A stretch of 64,000 bases of DNA from an uncultured Clostridia bacterium (GTDB lineage Bacteria; Bacillota; Clostridia; Oscillospirales; Acutalibacteraceae): positions 62,001-126,000 of the forward strand of contig CALAUI010000026.1 of NCBI GenBank assembly GCA_937892115.1. Direction: 5' to 3'. Both the position numbers and the translations under genes were made by a program. Position 1 is the stretch's first letter. The number at the start of each line of letters is the position of its first letter. Positions 25,323 to 34,500 of the stretch are shown piece after piece. Below the pieces are notes generated by a model. It searched no databases and was not told the DNA's origin. It saw only the letters and a list, made by a program, of their open reading frames with translations.

Positions 25323-27253
25323 TATTTCATTGCCTCCTCTACCGCCTTATCATAGGTCGCTTTATCAATCTGAACGCCGAGACTCTTCAGACGGCTGTAC
25401 TTGGGAATACCGTTCTTCCAGCCCCTTGCACGGTAATAGACCTTTTTCATTTTTTCAAGAGGTACCTTAGTTCTCGGGTCGTTGGGATTCTGAAGCTCGT
25501 TTACGAGTCTTGAGGGAAGCTTGTCCGCTCCCGCCTTCTGACCGAGAATGATATTTGAAATACGCTCGGTATTATATCCGTGAGCACCCCACGTAAGCAT
25601 ACTCGACATCGTTGATTTAATGCCCGTGGCATACTTGACGGCGTATGAATGGGGAATGAGCGGAACGTTGATTTTGGCAATCTTCGTGAAATGGTTAAGA
25701 AGATTGACTACCGGTCCTACGTACGGGAAAGCGGCAAGCACCGCCTTTGTAAGCCACCAGTTGGGCTTATCAACAAGGAAGGGCGGAAATACCGCATAGC
25801 TTGTAAACATACACTCTCCGCAGGCGGAAATGGCTTCCATAAGATTCTGGAAGATAACGTTGAATGCGGCTTTTCCGTGGGGAGTAAGGGAATCGATATC
25901 AAGTCCGAGACCTTCAAGGGAAACAAGATAACCTGCATTCAGATGGCATCCGCCTCTGTTTGCGGTAGCATAGCCGAGTCCCTGACCTACGGCATGACGG
26001 GGCTCGTAAGCGGAAAGCTCCATGCCCTTTGCCTGAATTGCAAATTCCTCGCCGCCGTATTTTTTGCTCATTCTCTTCGTGCCGTCCGCAAGGTCGGAGA
26101 ATTTGCCTTCACGGTGGGCAATCTTTTTGATGATTTCGGTGACGTTATCGGCTTTGCCGAATTCAAGCTCAAAATCTGCCATGCCTTTTTCTTTAAGCTC
26201 CATGGCAAAGGCGACCACACCCGCAGTTGAGATGCAGTCCATACCCATTTCATCAATTACCCAGTTCCATTCAAGGATTTTTTCAATATCGTCATTCATG
26301 ATGTTGGGTCCCATAAGTCCGAGTATTTCAAGCTCGGGGCCCTTGACAACTTTATTGTCAACCATTACCTTTCTTGCACAGCGGATAACGCAGGTCGTGC
26401 AGGCGGCGTTGGATACAAGATGATTTTCCGCAAGCTCCTCGCCGGAAACCTTTTCAAAGCCGTCAAATCGGCCTGCCGTAAAGTTCTTTGTGGCGAGAAT
26501 TGAGTGTGCCTGCATGGGAGCAACAAGTCCGGCGGAGCCGAGCTTGGGAAGCTGTCTGCCCGTAAGAGGATGTGTCCTGAGAGTGTTTGACCACTTGGCA
26601 TTGACCTTGTCAAGCTTCTCACGGTTTGCGACCTCAGGAACGAGATAGCCGAAAGCGGTAACCACCTTAAGATTCTTGTCACCGAATACGGCGCCTACAC
26701 CGCCTCTGCCCGCAGTCCTTTCGTTACTGAAAACGCCTGCGTAAAGAACCTTGTTTTCACCTGCGGGGCCGATAACCAGTTTGCCGTATTTGGGGCAGAA
26801 TTTTTCCTGGGTTTCAGTCGTCGTAAGCCCTCTGAGTTCCTCTGCGGACTCAAAGGTAACGTCATTGACCGTAATATTTACGGTGGTAAGCTCCGATGCT
26901 CTGCCGGTAAAAATAACCGCATCGTAACCGCACCGTTTAAGCGAAAGACCGAAATCGCCGCCGCAGTTTGAGGAGGTGATTACATTTGTAAGAGGCGAAA
27001 TTGTGGAAATGTTGAAACGTGACGAGCTGGGGCATCCGCATCCCGTAAGGGGACCTGTGGATACGACAATCCAGTTATCCTCGTCAAACGCCTTCATTCC
27101 CGGTTTAATGTGACCGAGAAGAATATCGGCAGCCATAATCTTACCGCCGAGAGAACGCTTTCTGTCCTCGTCTGTCCATGGAAAAAGCTTATGTGTTTTA
27201 TTCGTAAGGTCGACAAACAGCACTTTCCCCATATAGCCTTTTAATTCAGCCAT
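25322..27253 (-). CDS. aor: Tungsten-containing aldehyde:ferredoxin oxidoreductase
   Basis: A 643-residue AOR-family enzyme that oxidises aldehydes to carboxylates with ferredoxin as acceptor, or the reverse at low potential. Diagnostic features are the N-terminal GKVLFVDLTNKT, the cofactor segment ERTAGRGGVGAVFGDKNLK (178-196), the [4Fe-4S] ligands C285xxC288xxxC292, the pterin-contact DEMGMD (334-339), RGGCHL, and a later CGEC that supplies the fourth cluster ligand. The length is normal for the family (about 600-650). The gene overlaps the upstream E1-like gene by 8 bases and the downstream moaD-like gene by 1. With a tungstate importer in the divergent arm, tungsten rather than molybdenum is the expected metal. 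Confidence 0.95.
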   Translation of the reverse strand: MAELKGYMGKVLFVDLTNKTHKLFPWTDEDRKRSLGGKIMAADILLGHIKPGMKAFDEDNWIVVSTGPLTGCGCPSSSRFNISTISPLTNVITSSNCGGDFGLSLKRCGYDAVIFTGRASELTTVNITVNDVTFESAEELRGLTTTETQEKFCPKYGKLVIGPAGENKVLYAGVFSNERTAGRGGVGAVFGDKNLKVVTAFGYLVPEVANREKLDKVNAKWSNTLRTHPLTGRQLPKLGSAGLVAPMQAHSILATKNFTAGRFDGFEKVSGEELAENHLVSNAACTTCVIRCARKVMVDNKVVKGPELEILGLMGPNIMNDDIEKILEWNWVIDEMGMDCISTAGVVAFAMELKEKGMADFELEFGKADNVTEIIKKIAHREGKFSDLADGTKRMSKKYGGEEFAIQAKGMELSAYEPRHAVGQGLGYATANRGGCHLNAGYLVSLEGLGLDIDSLTPHGKAAFNVIFQNLMEAISACGECMFTSYAVFPPFLVDKPNWWLTKAVLAAFPYVGPVVNLLNHFTKIAKINVPLIPHSYAVKYATGIKSTMSSMLTWGAHGYNTERISNIILGQKAGADKLPSRLVNELQNPNDPRTKVPLEKMKKVYYRARGWKNGIPKYSRLKSLGVQIDKATYDKAVEEAMK

Positions 27254-27929
27254 TGTCGTTTTCCTCCCTCAGGCATCCGCATTCGCAGGATGCTTTTATT
27301 TTCAGCGACTGCATCTCGCAGTCATCATATACAAACAGTCTGCCTGCAGGTGAATAATCACCCGTCAGGTATTTCATTGCCAGCTCCGCAGACAGAGCTC
27401 CGATAACACCCGCTGTGCTGCTGACGTTGCCGCCGCAGTAATTTTCCGTAAGCAGACCCGCACATTCAAGGCAGGGTGTTTTACCGGGAATATACAGATA
27501 ACCGTTTCCGTAAAATCCGCTTATCCCGCCGCTGACGAGCGGAATATCATTTTCTCTGCAAAATTCGTTTGCGAGCTTTCTCGTTTCGTTATTGTCAACG
27601 GCAAGAATGATTATATCGCATTCTTTTGCAAAGGATAAATCATCGCCGCATTCTATTTTTTTACTTATGGGGATTATTTTGCCGTCGGGAGCGTAATTCC
27701 GAAGAAATTCACTCATTACGGCGGCTTTGGATTCTCCGATATCGGAGGAAGTGTAAACGAATTGCCTGTTGAGATTGTCTTCTGCTACGGTATCGTAATC
27801 GCACACAAAAAGCGTGCCCGCACCTGCACCCGCAAGGTGAACCGAGACGTTACAACCGAGACCTCCGCAGCCGATTACCGCCGCACTTTTTTTACTTATA
27901 TCAAAGCCCTGTGTTTCCCGCTTGCTCAT
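27246..27929 (-). CDS. ThiF/MoeB/HesA-family adenylyltransferase (E1-like)
   Basis: A 227-residue E1-like enzyme. The nucleotide site is GCGGLG (20-25) with CDYDTVAEDNLNRQF (43-57). Zinc-type cysteines are present as C153xxC156 and a compact C215-E-C217-G-C219 near the end. It is shorter than MoeB proteins with a rhodanese domain. In this operon it most likely adenylates the C-terminal glycine of the MoaD-like protein two genes downstream. Its start overlaps the stop of the MoaB-like gene by 4 bases. Confidence 0.9.
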   Translation of the reverse strand: MSKRETQGFDISKKSAAVIGCGGLGCNVSVHLAGAGAGTLFVCDYDTVAEDNLNRQFVYTSSDIGESKAAVMSEFLRNYAPDGKIIPISKKIECGDDLSFAKECDIIILAVDNNETRKLANEFCRENDIPLVSGGISGFYGNGYLYIPGKTPCLECAGLLTENYCGGNVSSTAGVIGALSAELAMKYLTGDYSPAGRLFVYDDCEMQSLKIKASCECGCLREENDNG

Positions 27930-28417
27930 TTGTAGCTACCTCCGCAGGATTGGGTACAGCCCGAAAGAGTTTCAACCGCGTGCTCCAGAACGGGCATTAC
28001 TACCTCAAGAGATTCCCTTACCGCCTTGGGACTGCCGGGAAGATTGATAATCAGCGTCTTGCCTCTGATACCGGCGACTGCCCTTGAAAGCATCGCTTTG
28101 GGGGTGATTTCAAGACTTTTTTGTCTGATTGCCTCCGGAATACCGGGTACTTCCTTTTCAATAACCGTCTTCGTGGCTTCGGGAGTAACGTCACGGGGAG
28201 CAAATCCCGTACCTCCGGTAGTAAAGACAATATCCGTATCCGTTTCGTCGCAAAGGTGAATCAGCCCCTGCGCAATTTTTTCTTTTTCGTCGGGAAGGAT
28301 AATATATTCGCATAAATCCGCAACGGGCTCCAGTATCTCCGCTATGAGAGGTCCGCTTTTATCCTCGCACTCTCCCCGTGAGCATCTGTCACTGGCACAT
28401 AATACAGATATGAGCAA
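27926..28417 (-). CDS. MoaB/MogA-family molybdopterin adenylyltransferase
   Basis: A 163-residue protein with the MogA/MoaB fold: DRCSRGECEDKSGP at 10-23 and the MPT-binding TTGGTG at 66-71 followed by FAPRDVTPEAT. It adenylates molybdopterin so that MoeA can exchange AMP for metal; in W-enzymes MoaB does the same. The start is TTG at 28417 with AAGGA a few bases upstream; no ATG or GTG is available in frame before the promoter. It is the first gene of the minus arm of the tungsten island and is followed without a gap by the E1-like gene. Confidence 0.9.
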   Translation of the reverse strand: MLISVLCASDRCSRGECEDKSGPLIAEILEPVADLCEYIILPDEKEKIAQGLIHLCDETDTDIVFTTGGTGFAPRDVTPEATKTVIEKEVPGIPEAIRQKSLEITPKAMLSRAVAGIRGKTLIINLPGSPKAVRESLEVVMPVLEHAVETLSGCTQSCGGSYK

Positions 28418-28449
28418 TTTTCCTTCACCCCTTGAATTTGTATTACATA

Positions 28450-28468
28450 TATGCTATATTTTAGCATA
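28450..28468. promoter_or_regulatory. Perfect inverted repeat, candidate operator of the tungsten island
   Basis: TATGCTA (28450-28456), 5-base spacer, TAGCATA (28462-28468). It covers the -10 hexamer of the minus-arm promoter (28458-28463), a repressor-like position. No gene for a ModE- or TunR-like regulator is in the window. Confidence 0.55.
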
Positions 28469-28486
28469 CAGATTAAAAGTTTTCAA
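28458..28486 (-). promoter_or_regulatory. Promoter of the AOR operon
   Basis: Minus strand: -35 TTGAAA (28481-28486), 17 bases, -10 TAAAAT (28458-28463). The transcript would start about 35 bases before the TTG start codon. Confidence 0.65.
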
Positions 28487-28532
28487 CATAATATTCTAAT
28501 AAACAGCATCTTGCACAACAGATTTGTTCAAA

Positions 28533-28664
28533 AAGCGGGTATCCGCTTGATTCATAATCCGATTTCAGTAATCTAAACCGTGCGGCACGGTTACTGAAAC
28601 GAAGCCGAAATTCCACTGACAAAAGTCATCGGCTTAAGGGCAGTGCCGGAAACAGCACTACCTT
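28533..28664 (+). ncRNA. Four-hairpin structured leader of tupA, candidate riboswitch
   Basis: Four consecutive stem-loops precede tupA. (1) AAGCGG/CCGCTT, 4-base loop, 28533-28548. (2) TTTCAGTA/TACTGAAA enclosing ACCGTG/CACGGT with a 6-base 5' bulge, 28563-28599. (3) AAGCCGA/TCGGCTT enclosing TGAC/GTCA with an 8-base 5' bulge, 28602-28635. (4) an imperfect AGTGC/GCACT stem with GGG/CCT extension, 28637-28664. Hairpin 4 ends 11 bases before the AAAAGGAG ribosome binding site. Hairpins 2 and 3 share an outer-stem/5'-bulge/inner-stem plan. No T run follows, so these are not terminators. I cannot match it to the Moco/Tuco RNA consensus by eye; a tungsten-cofactor or tungstate sensor controlling translation is an inference from context. 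Confidence 0.5.
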
Positions 28665-28689
28665 CCGTGTTTGAAAAGGAGTATGAATT

Positions 28690-29571
28690 ATGAAAAAGTA
28701 TCTTGCAATTCTCATGGCGCTGGTAATGGTGCTTGCATTCGCATCCTGCGGTGCACAGACCGAAAATGCAGACACAACGTCTGCTTCAACCGAGGCAGTT
28801 GACGTTACTGTTGCAGCCCCCGAAAATCCCGTCATCAGAATGTCCACCACCACTTCCGTAAATGACTCCGGACTTCTCCCCTACCTGCTTCCCGTATTTG
28901 AAAAGGAAACGGGCTACAAGGTTGAGGTCGCATCCGCAGGTACGGGTGCCGCAATCCAGAGCGCAATAGACGGCAATGCAGACCTTCTTCTCGTTCACGC
29001 AAAGGCATCCGAAGAGGAATTCATTGACGGCGGTTACGGTATTGAAAGACTTCCCTTTATGTACAACTTCTTTGTAGTCGTCGGCCCCGCAGACGATCCT
29101 GCAGGAATTAAAGACTGTGCAAACGCTGCCGATGCATTCGCAAAAATCAGAGAATCCGGCTCAACCTTCATTTCCCGCGGTGACGAAAGCGGCACACATA
29201 AGGCAGAGCTTAAAATCTGGGGTGACAACGTTCCCGACTCCGCAAATGACAGCTGGTACGTTTCCGCAGGTCAGGGTATGGGCGCATGCCTTACCATGGC
29301 AAACGAGCAGGGTGCTTACTGCCTTACCGATAAGGCAACCTTCCTCTCAATGGCTGACGAGCTTGATATTGAAATCGTCCTTTCCGAAGGCGAGGATATG
29401 AAGAATACATACTCACTCATCGCGTGCAATCCCGACGCACTTGAAGGCATCAATACAGAGGGTGCAAACGCACTCATCGACTGGATGCTTTCAGACGAAG
29501 CAAGCGAGCTCATCGCAAAATACGGCGTTGAGGAATATGGTCAGTCACTCTTCTTCCTGCTTGAGAAATAA
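28690..29571 (+). CDS. tupA: Tungstate ABC transporter, substrate-binding lipoprotein
   Basis: A 293-residue lipoprotein: signal peptide with lipobox FASC (Cys20), then an acidic/Thr spacer and a periplasmic-binding fold. The N-terminal MSTTTSVNDSGLLPYLLPVFE and SAGTGAAIQSAIDGNADLLLVHA are the TupA signature that sets it apart from ModA and WtpA. It binds tungstate with high selectivity outside the membrane and hands it to TupB. It is first in the plus arm and carries the structured leader. The ATG has AAGGAG 8 bases upstream. Confidence 0.93.
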   Translation: MKKYLAILMALVMVLAFASCGAQTENADTTSASTEAVDVTVAAPENPVIRMSTTTSVNDSGLLPYLLPVFEKETGYKVEVASAGTGAAIQSAIDGNADLLLVHAKASEEEFIDGGYGIERLPFMYNFFVVVGPADDPAGIKDCANAADAFAKIRESGSTFISRGDESGTHKAELKIWGDNVPDSANDSWYVSAGQGMGACLTMANEQGAYCLTDKATFLSMADELDIEIVLSEGEDMKNTYSLIACNPDALEGINTEGANALIDWMLSDEASELIAKYGVEEYGQSLFFLLEK

Positions 29572-29579
29572 AACAATCT

Positions 29580-30266
29580 ATGGATAAGCTTTATGAGAGC
29601 TTCCGCCTGCTTTCCTCAATGGATAAAGAGCTGTTTCAGATACTGGGCGTTACGCTCAGAATGTCCTTTTTCAGCACTTCAATATCCTGTATTCTGGGAA
29701 TACCCGCGGGTATTCTTCTCGGCAAAAGCAGATTCAGAGGCAGAAATCTGATAAAGAAAATAATCAATACGCTTATGGGCTTGCCTCCTGTGGTGGCAGG
29801 CCTGTTGGTATATTTTCTCTTTACGAGATACGGTCCTCTGGGTGAACTGCGGCTTCTCTACACCGTAACGGTAATGGTAATCGCACAGGTGATTCTGATT
29901 ACTCCCGTTGTAATCGCCCTTACGAGCTCAATTATCGGTGTCAACGCCTCAAGGATTACGGAAACCGCAAAGGGAATGGGGCTTTCTAAAGGCAGGATAT
30001 TCCGCTTACTTCTCGGCGAAAACAAGGTTCCCCTGCTGTCGGTGGTGCTTACCGCCTTCGGCAGGTCAATAGCCGAGGTAGGCGCGGTAAGTCTTGTAGG
30101 CGGTAATATCCAATGGAAAACAAGAGTAATGACCACGGCAATTCTGCTTGAAACCAACAAGGGCAATTTCAGCTTTGCCCTGGCTCTGGGCATTATACTG
30201 CTGATACTTGCTCTGATTGTCAATGTCCTCGCTTCACTGCTCGTAAAGGAGAAGAACGATGATTAA
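29580..30266 (+). CDS. tupB: Tungstate ABC transporter, permease
   Basis: A 228-residue membrane protein with about five helices. The ABC-coupling EAA-type loop can be seen as ITETAKGMGLSKGRIFRLLL (about 120-140). It forms the tungstate channel with TupA and TupC. It starts 8 bases after tupA and overlaps tupC by 8 bases; the ribosome binding site is weak, consistent with translational coupling to tupA. Confidence 0.92.
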   Translation: MDKLYESFRLLSSMDKELFQILGVTLRMSFFSTSISCILGIPAGILLGKSRFRGRNLIKKIINTLMGLPPVVAGLLVYFLFTRYGPLGELRLLYTVTVMVIAQVILITPVVIALTSSIIGVNASRITETAKGMGLSKGRIFRLLLGENKVPLLSVVLTAFGRSIAEVGAVSLVGGNIQWKTRVMTTAILLETNKGNFSFALALGIILLILALIVNVLASLLVKEKNDD

Positions 30267-30927
30267 AATAACGAATCTTCTCAAAAAGTACGGTGACAGA
30301 ACCGTGCTTGACATAGAAAATCTCACGGTAACCGACGGCGAGACGGTGGCAATCATCGGGCCAAACGGAAGCGGTAAAAGCACTCTGCTGAAAATTCTCG
30401 GCGGCATCATAAGGCAAAGCGAAGGCACAATTTCAAAGCCGGACAGCGTACTTTATCTTCCCCAGCAGAGTACCCCGTTTGACAAAGCCGTAGTAAAAAA
30501 TATCCTTTTCGGCGCAAAAGGCGACAAGGAAAAGTCAAAGGAAAAAGCCGATGCACTCATATCCGAGCTCGGGCTTACCGGACTCAGGGATAAAAAAGCC
30601 ACCACCCTTTCGGGAGGAGAGCTGCAGAAAACCGCTCTTTGCAGATTGCTGATAAACAACTGCGAATTGCTCCTGCTTGACGAGCCCACCGCCGCCGCAG
30701 ATATCGAAGGGGCGGAGCTTATCAGAAAAGCCATAATAAAATACAGGGAAGAAACCGGCTGTACCCTCATAATGACTACCCATTCCCCCGCCGAAGCCAA
30801 AGCAATGGCAGACAGAATAATCATGCTTCACGATGGTAAAATCACAGAGGACGGCTCTCCCGATAATCTCTTTGAATCCCCCTCAACGCAATGGGGTAAA
30901 AAATTCATTTCTCAATGGAAGTTATGA
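30259..30927 (+). CDS. tupC: Tungstate ABC transporter, ATP-binding protein
   Basis: A 222-residue ABC ATPase: Walker A GPNGSGKST (about 35-43), signature LSGGELQK, Walker B LLLLDEPT and the H-loop THSPAEA. It lacks the C-terminal molybdate-binding (MOP) domain of ModC, as TupC proteins do. It overlaps tupB by 8 bases and ends 1 base before moeA. Confidence 0.92.
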   Translation: MIKITNLLKKYGDRTVLDIENLTVTDGETVAIIGPNGSGKSTLLKILGGIIRQSEGTISKPDSVLYLPQQSTPFDKAVVKNILFGAKGDKEKSKEKADALISELGLTGLRDKKATTLSGGELQKTALCRLLINNCELLLLDEPTAAADIEGAELIRKAIIKYREETGCTLIMTTHSPAEAKAMADRIIMLHDGKITEDGSPDNLFESPSTQWGKKFISQWKL

Positions 30928-30928
30928 T

Positions 30929-32128
30929 ATGCTGAACGTTGTTTCGTTTGATGAAGCAAAAAAAATAATCACGGAAAAACTGATTTGCTCACCCGGATAC
31001 GAGCAGGTCTTCCTTACCGATGCAGTCGGCAGAACAGCCGCAGAGGATATCGTCGGCAGCGAAGACGTTCCCGCTTTTACCCGTTCAACGGTTGACGGCT
31101 ACGCCGTTATGGCGGCAGATACCTACGGCTCGGGAGAAAGCATCCCCGCACTGCTGAATATCAGGGGTGAAATCCTCATGGGAGAGAAGGCGGATTTCTC
31201 AATCAGAAGCGGTGAATGTGCCGTAATTCCCACGGGAGGTATGCTCCCCGAGGGCGCGGATTCCGCCGTCATGATAGAAAATACGGACCGTGAGGGCGAT
31301 TACCTTTGTCTCGTTTTCAAGGCAGTGAGTCCCTTTGAAAATGTGACAAAACGCGGTGACGACGTAAAAGCAGGCGACGTTATCATACCCCGTGGGACTG
31401 AAATAACGTCACGCCATGTCGGTGTACTCGCTTCACTCGGCATTGACAGAATAAATGTGATAAGAAAACCCCGTGCCGCAATCATTTCAACGGGCGACGA
31501 GATAGTTGATATCACCGTCTCACCCGCACCGGGTCAGATAAGAGACGTCAACTCATATATGCTGTATTCAATGCTTGAGGAAAGCGGATGCAAAGCGGTC
31601 AGATGCGGTATAATCAAAGACAGTTACGACGAATTATTCAAAGCCGTAAAATCCGCGTCCGAAGAATACGATGCCGTTCTCATTTCGGGCGGCTCCTCCG
31701 CAGGTGCGAGAGATACGACCGCTCAGATAATATCAGAGCTGGGTGAGGTATACGCCCACGGAGTGGCGATGAAGCCCGGCAAACCCACCATAATCGGCAA
31801 AATCGGTGAGGTACCCGTAATCGGTCTGCCCGGTCATCCCGCCGCGGCGTTTTTCGTTACTCTCACTCTCGTAAAGCCGATGCTTGAAGCCATGGCAGGC
31901 ATATCTCATAAGGACTCAACGGTATGCTGTCCCGTCAGGGGCAATATTTCCTCCAATCACGGCAGAGAGGAATTCCTCTGCGTAAAAACCGAAGACGGCT
32001 TTGCCATTCCCGTTTACGGAAAATCGGGTATAGTATCAATGCTGACGAAATCCGACGGCTATATCGTCATAGGCAGAAACGACGAAGGAATCAGATCGGG
32101 TGAAGAAGTTACCGTTCACCTTTTCTGA
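30929..32128 (+). CDS. moeA: Molybdopterin molybdenumtransferase MoeA
   Basis: A 399-residue Moe[12 protein letters not shown] opening, the conserved [12 protein letters not shown], the metal/MPT-site segments [26 protein letters not shown] and GLPGHPAA, and a C-terminal beta domain. It inserts the oxyanion (molybdate, or tungstate here) into adenylated pyranopterin. The start at 30929 was chosen because it immediately follows tupC (TGATATG) and matches the family N-terminus; an upstream frame inside tupC is spurious. A second, fused MoeA follows. Confidence 0.93.
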   Translation: MLNVVSFDEAKKIITEKLICSPGYEQVFLTDAVGRTAAEDIVGSEDVPAFTRSTVDGYAVMAADTYGSGESIPALLNIRGEILMGEKADFSIRSGECAVIPTGGMLPEGADSAVMIENTDREGDYLCLVFKAVSPFENVTKRGDDVKAGDVIIPRGTEITSRHVGVLASLGIDRINVIRKPRAAIISTGDEIVDITVSPAPGQIRDVNSYMLYSMLEESGCKAVRCGIIKDSYDELFKAVKSASEEYDAVLISGGSSAGARDTTAQIISELGEVYAHGVAMKPGKPTIIGKIGEVPVIGLPGHPAAAFFVTLTLVKPMLEAMAGISHKDSTVCCPVRGNISSNHGREEFLCVKTEDGFAIPVYGKSGIVSMLTKSDGYIVIGRNDEGIRSGEEVTVHLF

Positions 32129-32144
32129 TATCGGGTGATTTGAT

Positions 32145-34022
32145 ATGAAACACAACTATCTGAGCAACACTCCCCTTGAGGAAGCCAAAGCCGAATATAT
32201 AGCTTTGCTGAAAGAAAAGGGCTTTCGTTTTTCAACGGAAAGCATCCCCTCGGGTAAGTCCTGCGGAAGAATACTGTCACGGGCGGTATATGCAAAAATA
32301 TGCTCTCCCCATTATAACGCAAGCGCCATGGACGGCATTGCCGTCTCTGCAAAGGTTACCTACGGAGCAGCCGAACAAAATCCGATTATTCTTACCCCGA
32401 ATAAATTCACCGAGGTGGATACGGGTGACCCTCTGCCCGAAAACTGCGATGCGGTAATCATGGTTGAGGACATAAGTGAAAACGAAGACGGCACGGTCAG
32501 CATCATCGCTCCCGTTCATCCCTGGCAGAACGTACGTCAGGTCGGCGAAGATATATGTATGGGTGATATGCTTGCTCCGTCCGGGACAAAAATCACGCCC
32601 TCTCTCTGCGGTGCATTCCTTGCCGCAGGCATTTCAGCCGTGGAGGTCATCAGAAAGCCGGTTTTCGGCATTATACCCACAGGTGACGAGATAGTTGCTC
32701 CGAAGGATAATCCCGAAAAGGGAGAAATAATAGAATTCAATTCATCAATTTTCTCCGCTATGCTGAACGAACAGAATGCGGAAAGCAAAGTTTACGGTAT
32801 CGTTCCCGATAAGAAGGAACTGCTGACGCAGGCGGTAAAGACAGCGGTATCGGAATGTGACGGAGTGCTCATTCTTGCCGGCTCTTCCGCGGGAAGGGAC
32901 GACTACACAAGCGAAATAATCGCATCAATGGGTGAGGTATGTGTTCACGGAATCGCGGTTAAACCCGGAAAGCCCGCAATCCTCGGCACGGCAGAAGGCA
33001 AGCCCGTGATCGGTCTTCCCGGATATCCCGTTTCCGCCATAGTAATCATGGAGGAAATCGTCAAAGCCGTTGTTGACATATACTACGGCTCCATTCAGAA
33101 TAAAGACAAATACGCCGAAGCCGTTCTCGGCAAGCGTGTCGTTTCCTCGCTCAAATACAGAGAATACGTCCGTGTTACTCTGGGCAGAGTGGGAGGAAAG
33201 CTCACAGCCGTTCCCCTTCCGCGCGGCGCAGGTGTGATTACCAGCTTCACTAAGGCGGACGGTATACTTGAAATTCCTCAGAATTCAGAGGGAATCGAAG
33301 CAGGCGAAAACGTAAAGATACGTCTGCTGAAGAATATGGATTCAATTGAAAATTCACTTATCATAACGGGAAGCCACGACCCCGTGATTGACGAAATCGC
33401 CGACATGCTCAGAAAAAAGGGCACAGGTGTAAATATCACGTCCTCTCACGTGGGCAGTATGGGCGCAATCAATGCAATAAAATCAAAGCAGGCACATCTG
33501 GGCGCAATTCATCTGCTGGATGAAGCAAGCGGAAAATACAACACCGCCTACATTGAAAAGTATTTCCCCGACGGCGGAGTCGTACTGAAAAAAGGCATAA
33601 ACCGTATTCAGGGACTTATGGTCGCAAAAGGTAATCCCCTCGGAATAAAAAGCTTTGAGGACGCCGCAAAGCACAGATACGTTAACCGTCAGCGCGGCTC
33701 GGGTACAAGAATACTCTGCGATTATCTCGTCAAAAAATACGGTATGGATATCCGGACAATTCAGGGTTACGCAAACGAGGAATTTACCCATACCGCCGTT
33801 GCGGCTCTCGTCAAAGCGGGTAACGGCGATGCAGGTCTCGGAATTTACTCCGCCGCAAAAATGTACGACCTGGATTTCATTCCCGTATGCAACGAGGAAT
33901 ACGATTTCCTCATAGACGAAGAATATATTGACAGCCCCTCTGTTCAGGCATTCCTTGAGGTGCTTGACAGCGAAGAATTTGCCGCACGCATTGAAGAAAT
34001 GGGCGGTTACAGTAAAGGATAA
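32145..34022 (+). CDS. MoeA fused to a periplasmic-binding-like domain
   Basis: A 625-residue two-part protein. Residues 1-400 are a second MoeA (SAMDGIAVSA, IPTGDEIVAP, AGSSAGRDDYTSEI, GLPGYPVSA). Residues from about 405 form a type 2 periplasmic-binding-like domain (SLIITGSHDPVIDEIADML, NRQRGSGTRILCDYLVKKYG, GDAGLGIYSAAKMYDL), as in the PBP-like MoeA fusions of archaea and Clostridia. There is no signal peptide, so the PBP domain is cytoplasmic and probably binds the oxyanion or cofactor. The first TupA-type gene is nearby, so domain borrowing is plausible. The ribosome binding site is weak (GGTGAT). Confidence 0.9.
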   Translation: MKHNYLSNTPLEEAKAEYIALLKEKGFRFSTESIPSGKSCGRILSRAVYAKICSPHYNASAMDGIAVSAKVTYGAAEQNPIILTPNKFTEVDTGDPLPENCDAVIMVEDISENEDGTVSIIAPVHPWQNVRQVGEDICMGDMLAPSGTKITPSLCGAFLAAGISAVEVIRKPVFGIIPTGDEIVAPKDNPEKGEIIEFNSSIFSAMLNEQNAESKVYGIVPDKKELLTQAVKTAVSECDGVLILAGSSAGRDDYTSEIIASMGEVCVHGIAVKPGKPAILGTAEGKPVIGLPGYPVSAIVIMEEIVKAVVDIYYGSIQNKDKYAEAVLGKRVVSSLKYREYVRVTLGRVGGKLTAVPLPRGAGVITSFTKADGILEIPQNSEGIEAGENVKIRLLKNMDSIENSLIITGSHDPVIDEIADMLRKKGTGVNITSSHVGSMGAINAIKSKQAHLGAIHLLDEASGKYNTAYIEKYFPDGGVVLKKGINRIQGLMVAKGNPLGIKSFEDAAKHRYVNRQRGSGTRILCDYLVKKYGMDIRTIQGYANEEFTHTAVAALVKAGNGDAGLGIYSAAKMYDLDFIPVCNEEYDFLIDEEYIDSPSVQAFLEVLDSEEFAARIEEMGGYSKG

Positions 34023-34026
34023 GGCC

Positions 34027-34500
34027 ATGGATTTTACTCATCTCAATAAAAACGGAGAGGCCGTTATGGTGGACGTGGGTGAAAAAGAAATAACCCGCCG
34101 TACCGCAAGGGCTTACGCAAAAATAAAAATGCAGCCCGCCACACTTGAAGCTCTGCTCAACTCCGAGCTGAAAAAAGGTGACGGTCTTGCCGCCGCACGC
34201 ATTGCGGGTATAATGGGTGCAAAAAAGACGAGCGAGCTCATCCCGCTTTGCCATATCATTCCCGTTGAAAAGGTCGAAATCAGTTTTGACAACAACGGCA
34301 GGGACGAGCTGTATATTTACTCCGATGCGGTATGCACCTACAAAACCGGCATAGAAATGGAAGCCATGACCGCAGTCAGTACGGCGGCACTTACGGTTTA
34401 CGATATGTGCAAAGCCGTTGACCGCAGTATGGTCATTGAAGAAATAAAGCTGCTGGAAAAGACCGGCGGCAAAAGCGGAGATTTCAGAAGAAATGATTGA
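34027..34500 (+). CDS. moaC: Cyclic pyranopterin monophosphate synthase MoaC
   Basis: A 157-residue MoaC: MVDVGEKEITRRTARAYAKI, KKTSELIPLCHIIPVEKV with the catalytic Cys-His region, and the invariant EMEAMTAVSTAALTVYDMCKA. It converts the MoaA product to cyclic pyranopterin monophosphate, the second half of the first step of cofactor synthesis. The start ATG at 34027 follows AAAGGATAAGG, 4 bases after the previous stop. It overlaps the first MOSC gene by 8 bases. Confidence 0.97.
   Translation: MDFTHLNKNGEAVMVDVGEKEITRRTARAYAKIKMQPATLEALLNSELKKGDGLAAARIAGIMGAKKTSELIPLCHIIPVEKVEISFDNNGRDELYIYSDAVCTYKTGIEMEAMTAVSTAALTVYDMCKAVDRSMVIEEIKLLEKTGGKSGDFRRND

Noticed and set aside
30833..30928. Upstream extension of moeA into tupC
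   Set aside because: The family N-terminus starts at 30929, directly after the tupC stop; the extension only reads tupC in another frame.
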